From Acanthochlamys bracteata (Eukaryota > Streptophyta > Magnoliopsida > Pandanales > Velloziaceae): 64,000 nucleotides of DNA. The DNA lies in NCBI GenBank assembly GCA_019914995.1, contig CM034135.1, positions 3,536,501 to 3,600,500 of the forward strand, read 5' to 3'. Below are positions 47,101 through 59,339 of the stretch, piece by piece (positions within the stretch are counted from its first letter, which is position 1; each line of letters opens with the position of its first letter). The notes beneath the pieces were generated by a model. The model worked only from the letters and a program-made list of their open reading frames with translations. It made no database searches and was not told the origin of the DNA. The translations under genes and the position numbers were made by a program.

Positions 47101-50100
47101 ATGGCCGCCGCCGCCACCGCTGCTCTCCGGTTCTTTCCGATCGCGTCACCGCCGGCTAACTATGATTACACTAGAAACTTTTTGTCAAGCCAGAAACCCA
47201 CTCTCTCGTCAACTCCCTTGTTCGTAGCCGATCACTCCCGGCGTTCCTTGCTCATCAATAATGCCAAGTGCTTCCGGATCCGTGTTACTGCCAGAAGAGA
47301 TAGACGGTTGCTGTTCGTTTCCCGAGCTTCTTCAGCTAACGAGGAATCGGTAAAGATCGCTCCTTTTCAATCTCTTTCTATCCCCATCTTATTGGTGAAG
47401 GTTCTTTATTTGGGGATGGTGTAGTAGATTTTTAGGTTGTTTTTATGTTGCTTCAGTGACTCTATGATTTGGTGAATTTGAAGAATGTTGATCTTGTATT
47501 GTTTAGAGAGTTGAATCTTGAAATGGTGATAAACTGAAGGGTGTGTTAACTGGTGTGCGTTTGTGGATCGAATTCGTAAGCTTTGTGTCTCTATTGATGA
47601 ATCTGTTTGTTGTAGTAGAATGAAGGCCTTCCAATTTTGACTTGTGGTTCATGGGTAAGAAACTAAGGCCTATGCTAGTCCTTGAAAGATTTTGGTAGTT
47701 CTCCCTTTATCTGTACCGGGATACTCAAATTTTTCTGTATTAAGTAGAATGTGCTTTTCATGCTTTGACTCTGAAGAGGTATGCTGACTTGGAGGTCTGA
47801 ATGCCTAACTGAGTTGCATAACCTATGGCTATTTTTCTTTTATTTCAAATGTTAAATCTGTTCTTGTTTCAAATTTACATCAGAATTGAGATTAGTGCAA
47901 GTGAGAGATCAAATTACCTGTAGAGTTTGTGCTGGATCTGTTGTTCTCATTTGCAGTTTATGTTTGTCAAATAGTGTATGAAATCTATGGATATGCAGCT
48001 TCTTAGATTGGAATTAGGTGTTTCACAATCTTTCTTATGACGTTTAGTGATTAGTTACTGTTTTACATATTCCCATGTATTATTTCATGCAGAAGAATTT
48101 AGATAATGAAATGGAAGAAAAGAAAGGTGAGCTTGAGTCAAAAGGTCAAGAGTCTGAGGAAGCATGGAAGCAGACACTAGAGTCCTTTAAAGTAGAGGCC
48201 ATGAAAATGAGAGAGATGTCAGTTGAAGCATATGCGATTTACTCCGAAAGGGCAATGGTGACACTAAAGGACATCTCTGAGAAGCTGAAAATTCAAACTG
48301 ATAAAGCAAGGAGTGATATAAGTGCCCTAGCAAAGGAACTGAGTGAAGGATCTCCTGATTCCATAAAGGATGTTGTAGAAGTTTTCTCTGATGTCGATGA
48401 GATGAAAGATGCATCTGAAGTTAGAGATTTCCATGTGGGAATTCCTTATGGTATGTGAGAGTGCTGGATAATTTCTAAGATTGAGGTTTCTCTACAACTT
48501 TGTAGTTGCATTTTTCGTTGTTGTTACCCTTCAAAGGTTCTATTTCTCTGCCTAGGTGCCTTTCTTGCTCTTGGAGGCTTGGTTTCATTTATGCTGTTTG
48601 AAAGTTTATCAGCCATACGTTTCGGTGTTATTCTTGGAGGTGCACTTGCTTGGTTAAGCGTTCTAAGCTTAAGGGCATGGAGGGATGGTGAATCCTCAGA
48701 AGGATATTTGAAGGGACAAACTGGTTGGTACCTACCTTTGGTTAAACTTCTTCTTGTGATTATTTTATACATGCAGATGAAATATTATGTGGCTGGAACT
48801 GTCCTTTTGGTATCTGCAGCCTGTTGTATGAGAGAATACATATGAATCTGGGTGTAAAAATTGTCCTTCTATTATGGGTATTATCAGATAGTATACGCAG
48901 CTTTACATAGTATTGCCCAACTAACATTTGACCTTGTTTATACTATGTCATTGACTTGTACAAGAAAAAGGATGTGTAGAATGTACCTGATGCATGTAGT
49001 CTAAATTAGTTTGCAACCCCTATGCAAGGTTAAACATGATCATTCTATTGCAAGGTTGTGTGATGTTCTAGTGGAGTTTACTGCCTATGAGATCTTTAAA
49101 CAAACTCATGATTGTAGATGTTTTAACCTTATCAAATGGACTGTGTTATTCCATAATTGGTGAAACCACCTGTCTCTGATTGAGCTGATGCACCAAATAA
49201 AACCTATGACAAAGCTATCTATATTTGGTCAGGGAGATTACTTGAATATATTAGTTACATACATAGCATGTTAGTTCCAAATGTAGTGGTTGCTAAGAGT
49301 GCTTTGCTTCTATTCAATGAGGGGATGCATACCGGTCGCTGTTTAAATTGCAATCAGTTATATCTTTTTAATTGAAAAATGTCTAAGATGTAATCTGCTT
49401 GATCATGTTGTCTGCGGTATTATTGTAATCAGCTCATTTGTGCAAGTCAAGTGCTGTTAGTAATAGAAACAGACTGGATGATGGTCTAGCTGACTATTCA
49501 TTTGGTTAGAGTTACATAAGTTATTTGATATCACATGTGGGCAGGCATATAAATTGAAGAGAAGCATGTTAGTTGAACTACGAAAAGTACCATTATGTAT
49601 AAGGAATTCTTATAGATTATACAAGTCCTTTTTTTATCTGAAAGCACTAACATGTTCAAGCAATTCACGATTGATGTCTCTGCATATCTTTGTAGGATGT
49701 CAGCTTGTTGATTCTTTTTTCACTCTTTTTTCTTTTTTTTTGCATGCAGTAATTGCGACTATTATCTTCTTAAGGAAGTGGAGTCTGTTTGTGCAGGTAA
49801 GCTCTCAGTAATGTTTGAGTTTTCTCACTATTTGGCAGTGATAATGCTTTAGGCTAAATCTATTATGAGATATCTTTGTGGTTTTAGTATTTTTAGTTCC
49901 TCCCTTAATCAACTTTTTTGAAGAGTGAGCATAGGAACCTAAGCCTTACTATTTAATAAGATACGTCGGGTATGGCTTGAAGGACTGATTTAATCTAGGG
50001 CTATTTGTGTAAAGCTATGTTTGTCCAGCTTGTTTGTCCTCCTCATGACAAAGTCCATAGCAGAATAGTTGTTATTTGCTATATGATGATGGTGCTTTAT

Positions 50101-51744
50101 TGTCATAAGCCACAGGCTTTAACAGGGTTTCTTAAGTAAGTAACTTTTGCTTATGAAGCATTCCCACCATGACCTGTTTTGAACATTAATAGGTCGAAAA
50201 GTCGGTTTATTTATGGAAACTTCACCCTTGTTCACATTGAAACTATACAGTTGATGGCTCATATGGAGCCATTCCAGTTTTTGTTATGCTATTCTATGTT
50301 ATCTCTACATTGTTTCCAACCCGGTGCAGGTAACTGCTGACATTCGTAGGGCACAGGTTGTGTTAGGTTGATGTCCTTAAGGAAGCTTTAGCTATTGGGT
50401 GGAAAAATGTTGCTGTATCCAGCTGGTTTATCCCACTGACAGTGTTCACTATGCTTATATATGGATTTGATGTGAATAGAAGGCTAAAAGCTAGTGCTTA
50501 TTTTTCAATCTAATATGCAAAGAAAGGAAGTTTGAATCATATTTGACCTGGAATTGTCCCATTTGCTACTAACTTATTGAAATTTGTGGCTTTTACAGAG
50601 ACGATCATTTTGGGGTCTTTTCATGACTCTCTTCAGGTCTGCACAATACCTTTTAGCTGATAGCATTATCATTTACTTGCATTTATCTGTCTGATTCAAA
50701 ACTTTAATATACTTACATTTTGAAGTTCAACGGGTACAGGCCCTTCAGTTTCCAATAGTTCACATTTATAGAACTTCACTAAGCTGACTTTCTAAGTAAA
50801 TTCCTACTATGGGATCTGCAAAGTTTCATTTGAAAACCAGCCCCTTAACATAGCTGCAATAGTGAGAATCTTGGATAGGAATTGATCTGGATATCAGTAA
50901 AGAGGTGTGTTGGCTTGAACTTTTGAGTTACAAGCAGTTCTTGCAAAATCTGCTCTTTTTCATTCGCGAAACTAGCCCCCTTTAACATAGTTACGTGATA
51001 ACAGGGCTCCGAGATAGGAAGAGCTGGATATCAGTACGGATTGCCTATGTGGTCATTTTTCTGCTATTTTCACACCTGTGTTCTCACTGTAGGCATGCTA
51101 ACAGTTCATGTTTCTGACTACATGAACTGTCATTGTTACCTTTTTCTGTTGAGTCTGTCCATAATAACAATGGCTGACGTGGCTATCTATATTTGTCTTT
51201 CCGTAGCCTGTCTGTGTGTTTGTAGGCTACTTCTGTCAATTTTAGCCTTTTTTAGCATTCATCTTATGGGCCATTTCACTCTTCGAATATGTTGGGGAAC
51301 AATCATCAGCTGTCATTGGGCAAATCCACAGAGTTTAACATAGCTGTGTAGCACATCTTAAATACTTTTTAGAACTGATAAGTGCAAATATCTATAATCT
51401 TCGGCTTCCCATTGTTAATTGTGAAATCAGAGTATCTACTTTTGTATTATGAAGACGCACAAGAGATAATACATATCCCAAATTTGATTATGCAGTCATT
51501 ATGTTCTTCAACTACTGTGATTTACAGAGGACATTCTTTGGTACTTGGACTCATCTAGTCTGGGTTGATACTGTTGAAATTTTGTTCACTTCTTTCATTC
51601 TGCTAGAACGGTGTAATTTTGCTGTTATGACTTCTTATATTACTGGTTTCTTGATCCAGTGGAGCAATTGTTGGATTCTATATTTATAGAATTCTCAAGG
51701 ATAGTGGCAAGGGTGAGAGCTTGGAACAGAATTCGAGCAATTAG
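47101..51744 (+). CDS. FAX3: FATTY ACID EXPORT 3-like protein, chloroplast envelope
   Basis: Six exons: 47101-47349, 48093-48450, 48556-48723, 49750-49796, 50599-50636, 51660-51744; 314 residues. The N-terminal ~80 residues (MAAAATAALRFFPIASPPAN, many Ser/Arg) look like a plastid transit peptide. Residues about 84-200 form a long charged helix (KNLDNEMEEKKGELESKGQE, SEKLKIQTDKARSDISALAK). Then a four-segment Tmemb_14 domain: GAFLALGGLVSFMLF, IRFGVILGGALAWLSVLSL, VIATIIFLRKW and the last segment GLFMTLFSGAIVGFYIYRI. FAX proteins move fatty acids across the plastid inner envelope. The long helix favours the FAX3 branch over FAX1, from memory. The short fourth and fifth exons were chosen because frame and topology continue. 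Gene convergent with the VSR gene. Confidence 0.82.
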
Positions 51745-52755
51745 CTCTTTCAAATTGGTAATTCTCTGCCTTATTTCAATTGTGCTACTTACTGTTCTTC
51801 TCTAAGGCAATTCCTTTATAAAGTCATCTGCTTTTCATGTAACAGGTGGAAACAAAGTAGGTCTTGGCCCCAGAGAACCTATGTTTCACCTTCGTTTGGA
51901 CTTGCAAGAGTCTGCCACATAAATGCTGACATTTGGTGTGATTCATGCTGCTGAGCTCATGGAAAGGGAACATGGTGATCAGTCTGCGCCGTAGCAAGTG
52001 AAGTCATTCAGCTTGCGCTTTTGTGTACGGCTGTTATTGTCAAGTTAAGGTTGTAATAGGTGCCTGTTCTGTTTTTGTCCATTGATGGAAAATCTTGCTA
52101 GAATAACCGTATTAACGTTAGCACTTCCCATTTTTATGACAACGATATATGGCTGCATGTTCGTTGGTTGCCAGTGGTTTATGTTTACTAAAGTAACAAG
52201 ATAGTTGGTGTATTAGTTGGAGCAGAGGAGTCGGAGATGGCACTAGTTCACTTTTACATCCTGCACTTCTCCTTGCTCTTTATTTATGTTTTCGTTGCGC
52301 TTGTTTTTTACTTTTTTCTCTAATGATGGTTTTGGCCGTAGCAGATACAACAAGCAGAAACAAACGGCTTCGGGTTACACCCATAGCAGCTGATGCATGT
52401 CTTGCACATAGACAGCTACTTAAACTGAACTGCTAGATAGTGTTTGTGCGTATCGATAATGTCTGTAGTACTCGTTTACTATTTCCATTATCAAAATGAC
52501 AATCCAACTAAGTTACACATTTTCCTATCTGCTCAAGCATATGAAGTACCGACTTCTTTAATGCTGGTTAAAATGCTGAACCTAACACCGGATTTTCAGA
52601 ATCCAGAAAGGAAAACAGTCTATGGGCAATCTCATAAATACACAAGAACCAGGAAGAACGTGACTCTAAAACCAGACAGAGCCAATCAAACAAATATATG
52701 CATCTTTTTACTCCCATGACTTCCTCCTGTGAAATTTGTTCTGGTGGTAGCAGCC
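51745..52755. other. Convergent spacer between FAX3-like and VSR
   Basis: Holds both 3' UTRs. 91-codon open frame 52444-52719 on the plus strand has no family resemblance. No RNA gene or repeat recognised. Confidence 0.4.
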
Positions 52756-55700
52756 TTAGATATCAGCATGCTGAACATGGTTAGGGTTGCTTTCTTGATT
52801 GTCCAGGGGCATATACTGTGCCATGATGGCTCTGATTTCTGAATCCATATAGCTCTGCAAAATACAAGTTAATTAATGATACCAATTTAGCCAATATATG
52901 CACCATAGCTAAACCCTCCTAGAAGGAATCCACAAGTACTAATTACAGAAATCTAGTTGGTACAACACTCAACACGAACGTTTGGTTAGTACTGCCAACT
53001 CGTTAGTTGAACTCACATAATTACAGACGAATTGGATAACATTACAGATGCTAATGTCTAGTCTTACTATGGTAATGAGAGACCCTGAAAGAGTAAGCTT
53101 AAGAAAAATATGGCTTACCCTGATGCGGTACTTGTATACTGCATAAGCTCCCACGCCTGCTATAGCCAGACCAACGAAGATAACCCACAAGAAACTCCAA
53201 CTGAATCCGGTGCTAGGTTTTTTACCTGCAAGTAATTCCAATGAAATGATTTGCATACTAATCCAAGTATTTTAATACTACTATGCTTTCATTATTAAAA
53301 AAGTTAAATTAAACAAAAACTATTCAAGTTTATTAAGTGTCAGATTGCCTTTTCTTTTCTTTTCTTTTCATTTTTTTATTAAGAGCTTCTAAATAGTAAT
53401 TATTTAAGCAGCTCTAATTAAAAATGTTTATTGTACAGGCCTTTATAGGTAACAAACACTTGAGTCGAATACCTATGAATAAATATCATTAAGAAACAAT
53501 ATGTATAAGTAGCTGTTCTCTATCCTGACGGGTAGTTAGCAAGTTATAGTAATTAATTTCCTAATATTCCGGAATTATGTCTATTGTGGGTAACTCATGA
53601 TGGAGCTCATATACTCACTTATACATGTGTCGTGCTCCCACATATATAAGAGATCACCATGGCAGCTGCATTTATAGCTTCCAAATGTGTTCTTGCATTT
53701 ACATTCAGGGCATTGGCAGGCTGTTTTTTCTTTGCATTCATCAATATCTGAGACAAGAAATTAAGAACAGTCAAAACTAATAAAAATAGGTGATTTGAGC
53801 TTTCAAGGTGACACCGGTATGTCAAAATTAATTGAGAGAAATACTCAACATATAATACTAGTAACCTAGATGATTCTCAGTTTGAACCTGACTTGAGCGC
53901 CTTGACAGCACATATATGAGCATGCCAAAGGCTGAAAGGCATATATGAAACTTTGACGATAAAACATGCATACAAGCAATAAAGCCGAGGAAGATCATTA
54001 CCTTCACATGACTCTACTCCGTCGCCCTTGAAGCCTGGTGGACATTTGCATTCCTTGGATTCGCCTTCCTGGAAGAATAAGTTATGAATTTGTTAATATT
54101 CCCTGATTCTCTTTTATATGCAGAATCAAAGGTATACTTACTATGCAGGCTGAGAATGTCATTCCATCATGGGTTTTCTTCCAACAACCTCCGTTGTTAA
54201 TTTCACACCTTCCGGTTCCAGAAGCTGCAAAAAGAAACATCTCCAAATTCATAAATTCACACTTACAATGAATATTCTAACAGAGTTTCCAACAATATTC
54301 ACAACACAAAAGAATCAATCAATTATGTGCATAAACAAGTCAGACTGAAATGGAAATGAAATCAGTAATAACAACCTTTGCTAATAAGATTATATCAAGG
54401 CTAGAAACCTTCAACTGAAAGCATCCTTAACAAAAAAGGAACAAAATCAATTGATGCCTTCTTGACAAAATGGTAATGTTTGACAAATGGCCAATGCATT
54501 TTGTACATAATGCTGCTTAATAGACACGTCACCAAACTCTCATGACAACCCCAAGATGTAAATCAAATAAGTGGCTATGAGATTATAATGTACCTTCACA
54601 ATGTTTATATCCATCCCCAACAAACTTGACGCCATTAACAATAGGGCATTCACACACTCTTCCTCGGAAGGTATCCTACATAGAGGGGAAAAAGAAAAAC
54701 CAAGTATATATAAAGTTTAGAAAGTTAGAGTGCGTATCAAATTATCAGGATAGCAAGGAAAACAAGTCGTATGACTAAGGAACACCTATAGAACATACCT
54801 TGCAAGCAGTAACATTTGCAGTTTTGTCTTGCCAGCACCCACCATTATTCTCCAAACACTCGTTAGTCTGTATGTCTGAACAATGAGTGGAAAGTGAAAA
54901 AATCATTTAGTCAAACTCTTGACAATATTAGGTTCACAGAACCTATAAAGTGTACTGAACAACGAAATTATTGCTGAACCTCCACTCAAACAAACAGCTG
55001 GTTCAGTTGTTTCCTCGAATCCTGCACATATGGCTTTGAGAACAGCACCTTTATCCAGCTTCCCTGATATTGAAGAAAAAAGAATAGTGAAAATTCTATC
55101 CAAGTTCTCATGAAAAGCCACTTGCTAAAATGCCTGTCCAACCACACCTCTATATTGTCTGTTGTTGATGACAAGTGTTGGTAAGATTGTGACATCGCCA
55201 CGGGAGTTTTTACCAATCTGAACATCACGGATGAGAGTTAAAGGATGTGCCGAAACAAGTTCTAGACTAGAAGTACGATTTTGGAATGAAATGAATCTTA
55301 ACCTGAACATCTTGTTCAGCCTTAAGCACTGGGTTTACTTCATCTGCTTCGGTATCTCCAATACACTTATTTATCTGCATAAGATCTATGCCTGAAGACA
55401 TGTGGAGGAGTGATGATATCAAATTCCACAATATGACAATTTTATCAGCTTCAATTAAAAGACAAACTTTCATAGAAATCTTTACCAAGGGAACGGATCA
55501 CATCCTCAGCACATTCCTTGGTGTACTTCTTTTCCTTCATTGGGCATCTAATCGCAAAGTCGGTTACATAGTCCCACCAGAGCCAAGGCTTCCCACTTTC
55601 ATTAGCAACTCTAAACAAGCAAACCTGCCGTAAATTCTGGACAACAACATCCCTTCCAGCATAGCCCTTACTGAAGTCTTGGTCAGGGTCTGGAGCACAA

Positions 55701-57467
55701 TATCTCCCATGGTTGATGCATTGAGATTTGCACTGCTTGCTCAAAATAAAGGATTCAGGGCAGTACCAAGTAATGTAATGCGGAGTGAACTGTGTATAAC
55801 CTCCCTTCTCAAGAATCTGCGCTGCACCCTTGAAACTCTTCACAAATTCTATTTGGCTGTCACATTTTGGACCACATTCATCATTGCTGTTTGTCCAAAA
55901 TTCATATTCCACACGCTCATCAGGATGTGGAAGAGATTCCCTCCAGTCCAAGTTGACATTAACCATCTCACCATTTTCAAGGGCTTTCCTCAGATTATCT
56001 CCAAGACTCTTGCTAATAAGTGCTGCAGGAATGGTAATATTCTGCACGTAATCAGCTCCACCCTCTTCTTCAGGTGTGTCCATTGTTATTAAAGGTTCCA
56101 CCTTGTTATCAGCAACAAGGATTGCTGCAGCGCCTGCTTTCTGCGCATTCCATGCCTTTGAAGTGAAATAACAATCTGCATGGATGGCAGTCATCAAGAA
56201 TTATTGTAAATGGATGTGTAGATGCAGGATTCTACCTTGCCATGATGAAATTATCTAACAGTCAATAAGATTATAATGGAGAAGAATTTCTGATGAAGCT
56301 TAGATAACAAAATTATCATCTCCACTTTGCGTCCCAAGGAATAGCTTATGTGCATGTAATTGGAGGGCTCTGATTTACATTTGGAATAATGAGAAATATC
56401 AATGACCTCAATATGTAGAAAAAAATTGAGACAGGCCATTTAGGTGCACGCACTCATTGGAAAGTCTAAAGTTGATATCTTGCTATCAAACTATACGACA
56501 TGATATAAGCAGATCATTTAGAGGATTAAGATGCTAGTTCTACATGAAGCCACATACCCTAATCACACAAACAAGTTGCACTATGCAGATTAGGATATAC
56601 CATTTAATCAGAATTAAATGGTATAATGCATGGAGTTAATAGTCCTAGTCCGTTTATGAGTTTCAATTATAGCATGTCTTGAAGAAGTTGGATTTGTATT
56701 AGGAGTCTTTAGAGGTTAAGTTATTTGTAAGTAGGCAAATCTACTTCTATTAGGACTTTTTAAGAAGGCTATAGAGTACATTTAAAAAGCTCTAACTCTT
56801 ATTAGTTATTCCCATTTGATTACTGAAGTATTGAGTTCTTAGTCAAGACAAGGAGGTGAAGACTCTTTCTAAAGAGTAAGGAATTAAGATCTTAATCCTA
56901 AGGTGTAGACTCTCTCCGATGAGCCAAAGCTACGATAGGGTCTATAACCCCACAACCTAAATTTATGCGACTTGATAAGATGAGAACCGGTTTATGCAAA
57001 AGTTCGACTGAAACAACATACAAATCCATAAATTAAAAACATTGTGGACTCCAACATGGTGACATGCAAATTCAAAAGCAATGATCTACAGGAATTAGTC
57101 ATTTCAAACTAAACATATAAGTCGTCCGATACAAATCAAATGCTTAAGAAAGGTAATGAAATCATGAAGCCTCACCTCCTCTATCAACAAGGAGAAAAGT
57201 TGGCAGCCCTCCAGGCTTCGACTTGAACGAGATATCGAAATCATCGAAGTTCTTGCAAGCCTTCCGATTGGACTTTGGATAAACCACTATTCCAAGCATA
57301 GTTCCTCCATACTGTGGTACTCCAAAATTACCAATTGCAGACTCATAAACACCTCTCACAGATTTGGGTGAAGTCACTCTCAAGCTGTTCTTCTCCACGA
57401 CAAACCTTCCCCAACACGAGCCCCATAAAAACAAAACCCAAACAGCAAAATAACTCTTCAATCTCAT
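52756..57467 (-). CDS. VSR: Vacuolar-sorting receptor (VSR/BP-80)
   Basis: Twelve exons on the minus strand: 57467-57176, 56175-55486, 55391-55303, 55217-55148, 55063-54980, 54875-54799, 54675-54594, 54224-54142, 54068-54002, 53747-53619, 53225-53119, 52854-52756; 622 residues, the usual length. Signal peptide (about 1-20); protease-associated domain ([10 protein letters not shown] to [20 protein letters not shown]); central Cys-rich domain ([33 protein letters not shown]); EGF-like repeats ([22 protein letters not shown], calcium-type [13 protein letters not shown]); membrane segment at about 565-585; cytosolic tail with the YMPL adaptor-binding motif (604-607). It carries NPIR-type cargo from the Golgi/TGN to the vacuole. 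No frame break. Confidence 0.95.
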
Positions 57468-59210
57468 AATTCCAACCCTAACCTCCCAAAATTACAGCTC
57501 AAAATCAAAACTATAAAATCACGCTCTATCTAAAATTACAAAAATCTGTAATAACAAAACTGAAAAATCAAACTTGAGCTCATGAACCTGAATATATTTT
57601 TTTATAAACAAGAGAATTTTCCTTAAACAATCAGTCACTGAAACTACAGATTATAATCACTTGCCCAGATATTTTACACAGGAAGAACTGATTAAACTCG
57701 ATCAGACGCAAAATCGAAGAATTGAAAAGTTGATCAAGAATCACCCAAGGTCAGGATCTTTACTTCGTTGCGAAGGAGAGAGAGAGAGAGAAAGAGAACT
57801 CTGAAAAATACGCAACGTTTTGGTTAATTTAGGACTCCCGAGTCGCGAACAAAAAAGAAAACAGAGCGACCGTGTTTAATGTGTTACTCGTTAACTATTA
57901 CAAGAATAATTATCTTTTACTATTTTCTCAGATTAGCATGATGTTTTAAATACATTTTTATAAAGTAAATTTTCATAAAAAATAGAATTCAATAGAAAAT
58001 TTTAAAATAATATTTAAATAAATAAAATTGAAATTAAATTTTAATAAAAAATAAAATTTAAAATGAAAATAAAATTTAAAATAATAATTAAAATACGAAA
58101 ATAATTAAATTTAAATTTTAAAAAAAAATTTGTGTATTGAAATAAGCTCTTAATCGACATGAAGTACACGTAAAAGAGATTCAGATTAACCGTTGGATCT
58201 ATAGATTAATTGTTGATTTTGTACAGTGTGGGGAGTTGATGTGTGTTGGTTTGGTTTATAAGCAGCGTGCTACACGCAACGCAGGCCATTGGAAGATAAG
58301 AACAAAAAGTAGTGGGATGTTCTCAAACTCACTCATTAAAGGGTCATTTTATATTACTTAAAATAAAAATATTTAAATAATTATTTAGATAAATTTAATT
58401 TTATATTCAAAAATAATACAAATTATATATATATAAATTTTATATCATATAATTTGAAAACATAAAAATAAACATTAAATTAATAATATGAAAAAATTTA
58501 TCTAAATTACTTCTGGAGATCCAACTACCACGAATTACTGGTTTTGGATTTATTTATCAGTAAATAATAATTCAAAATATTAAAAATTTATTTATAAATT
58601 TATTTTTACAAAACTAAACTTATCATCAAATAAATACGTCCTTCTTAATATAGGAGACACGGTAGCTTTTAAACACGTGCCTGTTGGCACACATCTGCTT
58701 TATGTTGTCGTGCCGTTCGTTATTAGCCTCCATTATCACGAGTACTCGAAGTGAAAGAAAAATAATAATAAAAATAAAGCATCTGAACGGTATATAAATC
58801 GTCAAACAGTAAACATTATCTATTATTATGTCCCTTAATGGAAAAATAAATGAGAGCACCCTGCACAAGGGTTTCGACTGATGTTGGATTTTGTATTTCT
58901 TAGTTGTTCTTTCCCTATATTGACAGAATTATCAGAAAGATTGGATAATAGGAGCAACTTTTAATAACAACTTTGAGCAGAGAGTCTTTTCATAATCTTA
59001 GTTATTCCATTTTCCTTTGGATATATTTTCTTTATTAACCGAAAATCAGACACTAACGTGTTCCACTGAGCTACTAGTTAATACTGAATAAAAAGTCTTA
59101 TATATCGATTTACTGGTTAGTGGATTTTAATGAAATTTGGTTTTCTTAAAAAGAAACGCTGTTAGATTGTTTTTCTTAAAATAAAAGAAAAACTTGTGGT
59201 AGCAACTTCA
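57468..59210. other. VSR upstream region and AT-rich spacer
   Basis: The VSR leader probably starts near 57780, where a GAGAGAGAGAGAGA run on the plus strand makes a CT-rich leader. 57940-58140 and 58330-58620 are very AT-rich and resemble the short elements elsewhere. An 80-codon frame at 58626-58868 (minus) is unidentified and probably chance. Confidence 0.4.
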
Positions 59211-59213
59211 TTG

Positions 59214-59273
59214 TGGCCCAAACTAGTTATCATTTTATTTACAGACTAATCAGGCCCGTGGGCGTGTGGCCCA
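59214..59273 (+). promoter_or_regulatory. Site II-type motifs before the GLY1 pseudogene
   Basis: TGGCCCA at 59214, GGCCCGTGGGCG at 59253 and TGGCCCA at 59267 form a small cluster like that of the other housekeeping promoters in this window. This suggests the pseudogene kept part of its ancestral promoter. Confidence 0.4.
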
Positions 59274-59339
59274 CTTTAATCTTTCCGAAGGGAGCGGGCG
59301 CGCGCTTCGCTGGAAAACAAACCAAACTCGCTCACCCTA

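Noticed and set aside
55679..56092. 137-codon plus-strand frame
   Set aside because: Antisense shadow of VSR exon 2.
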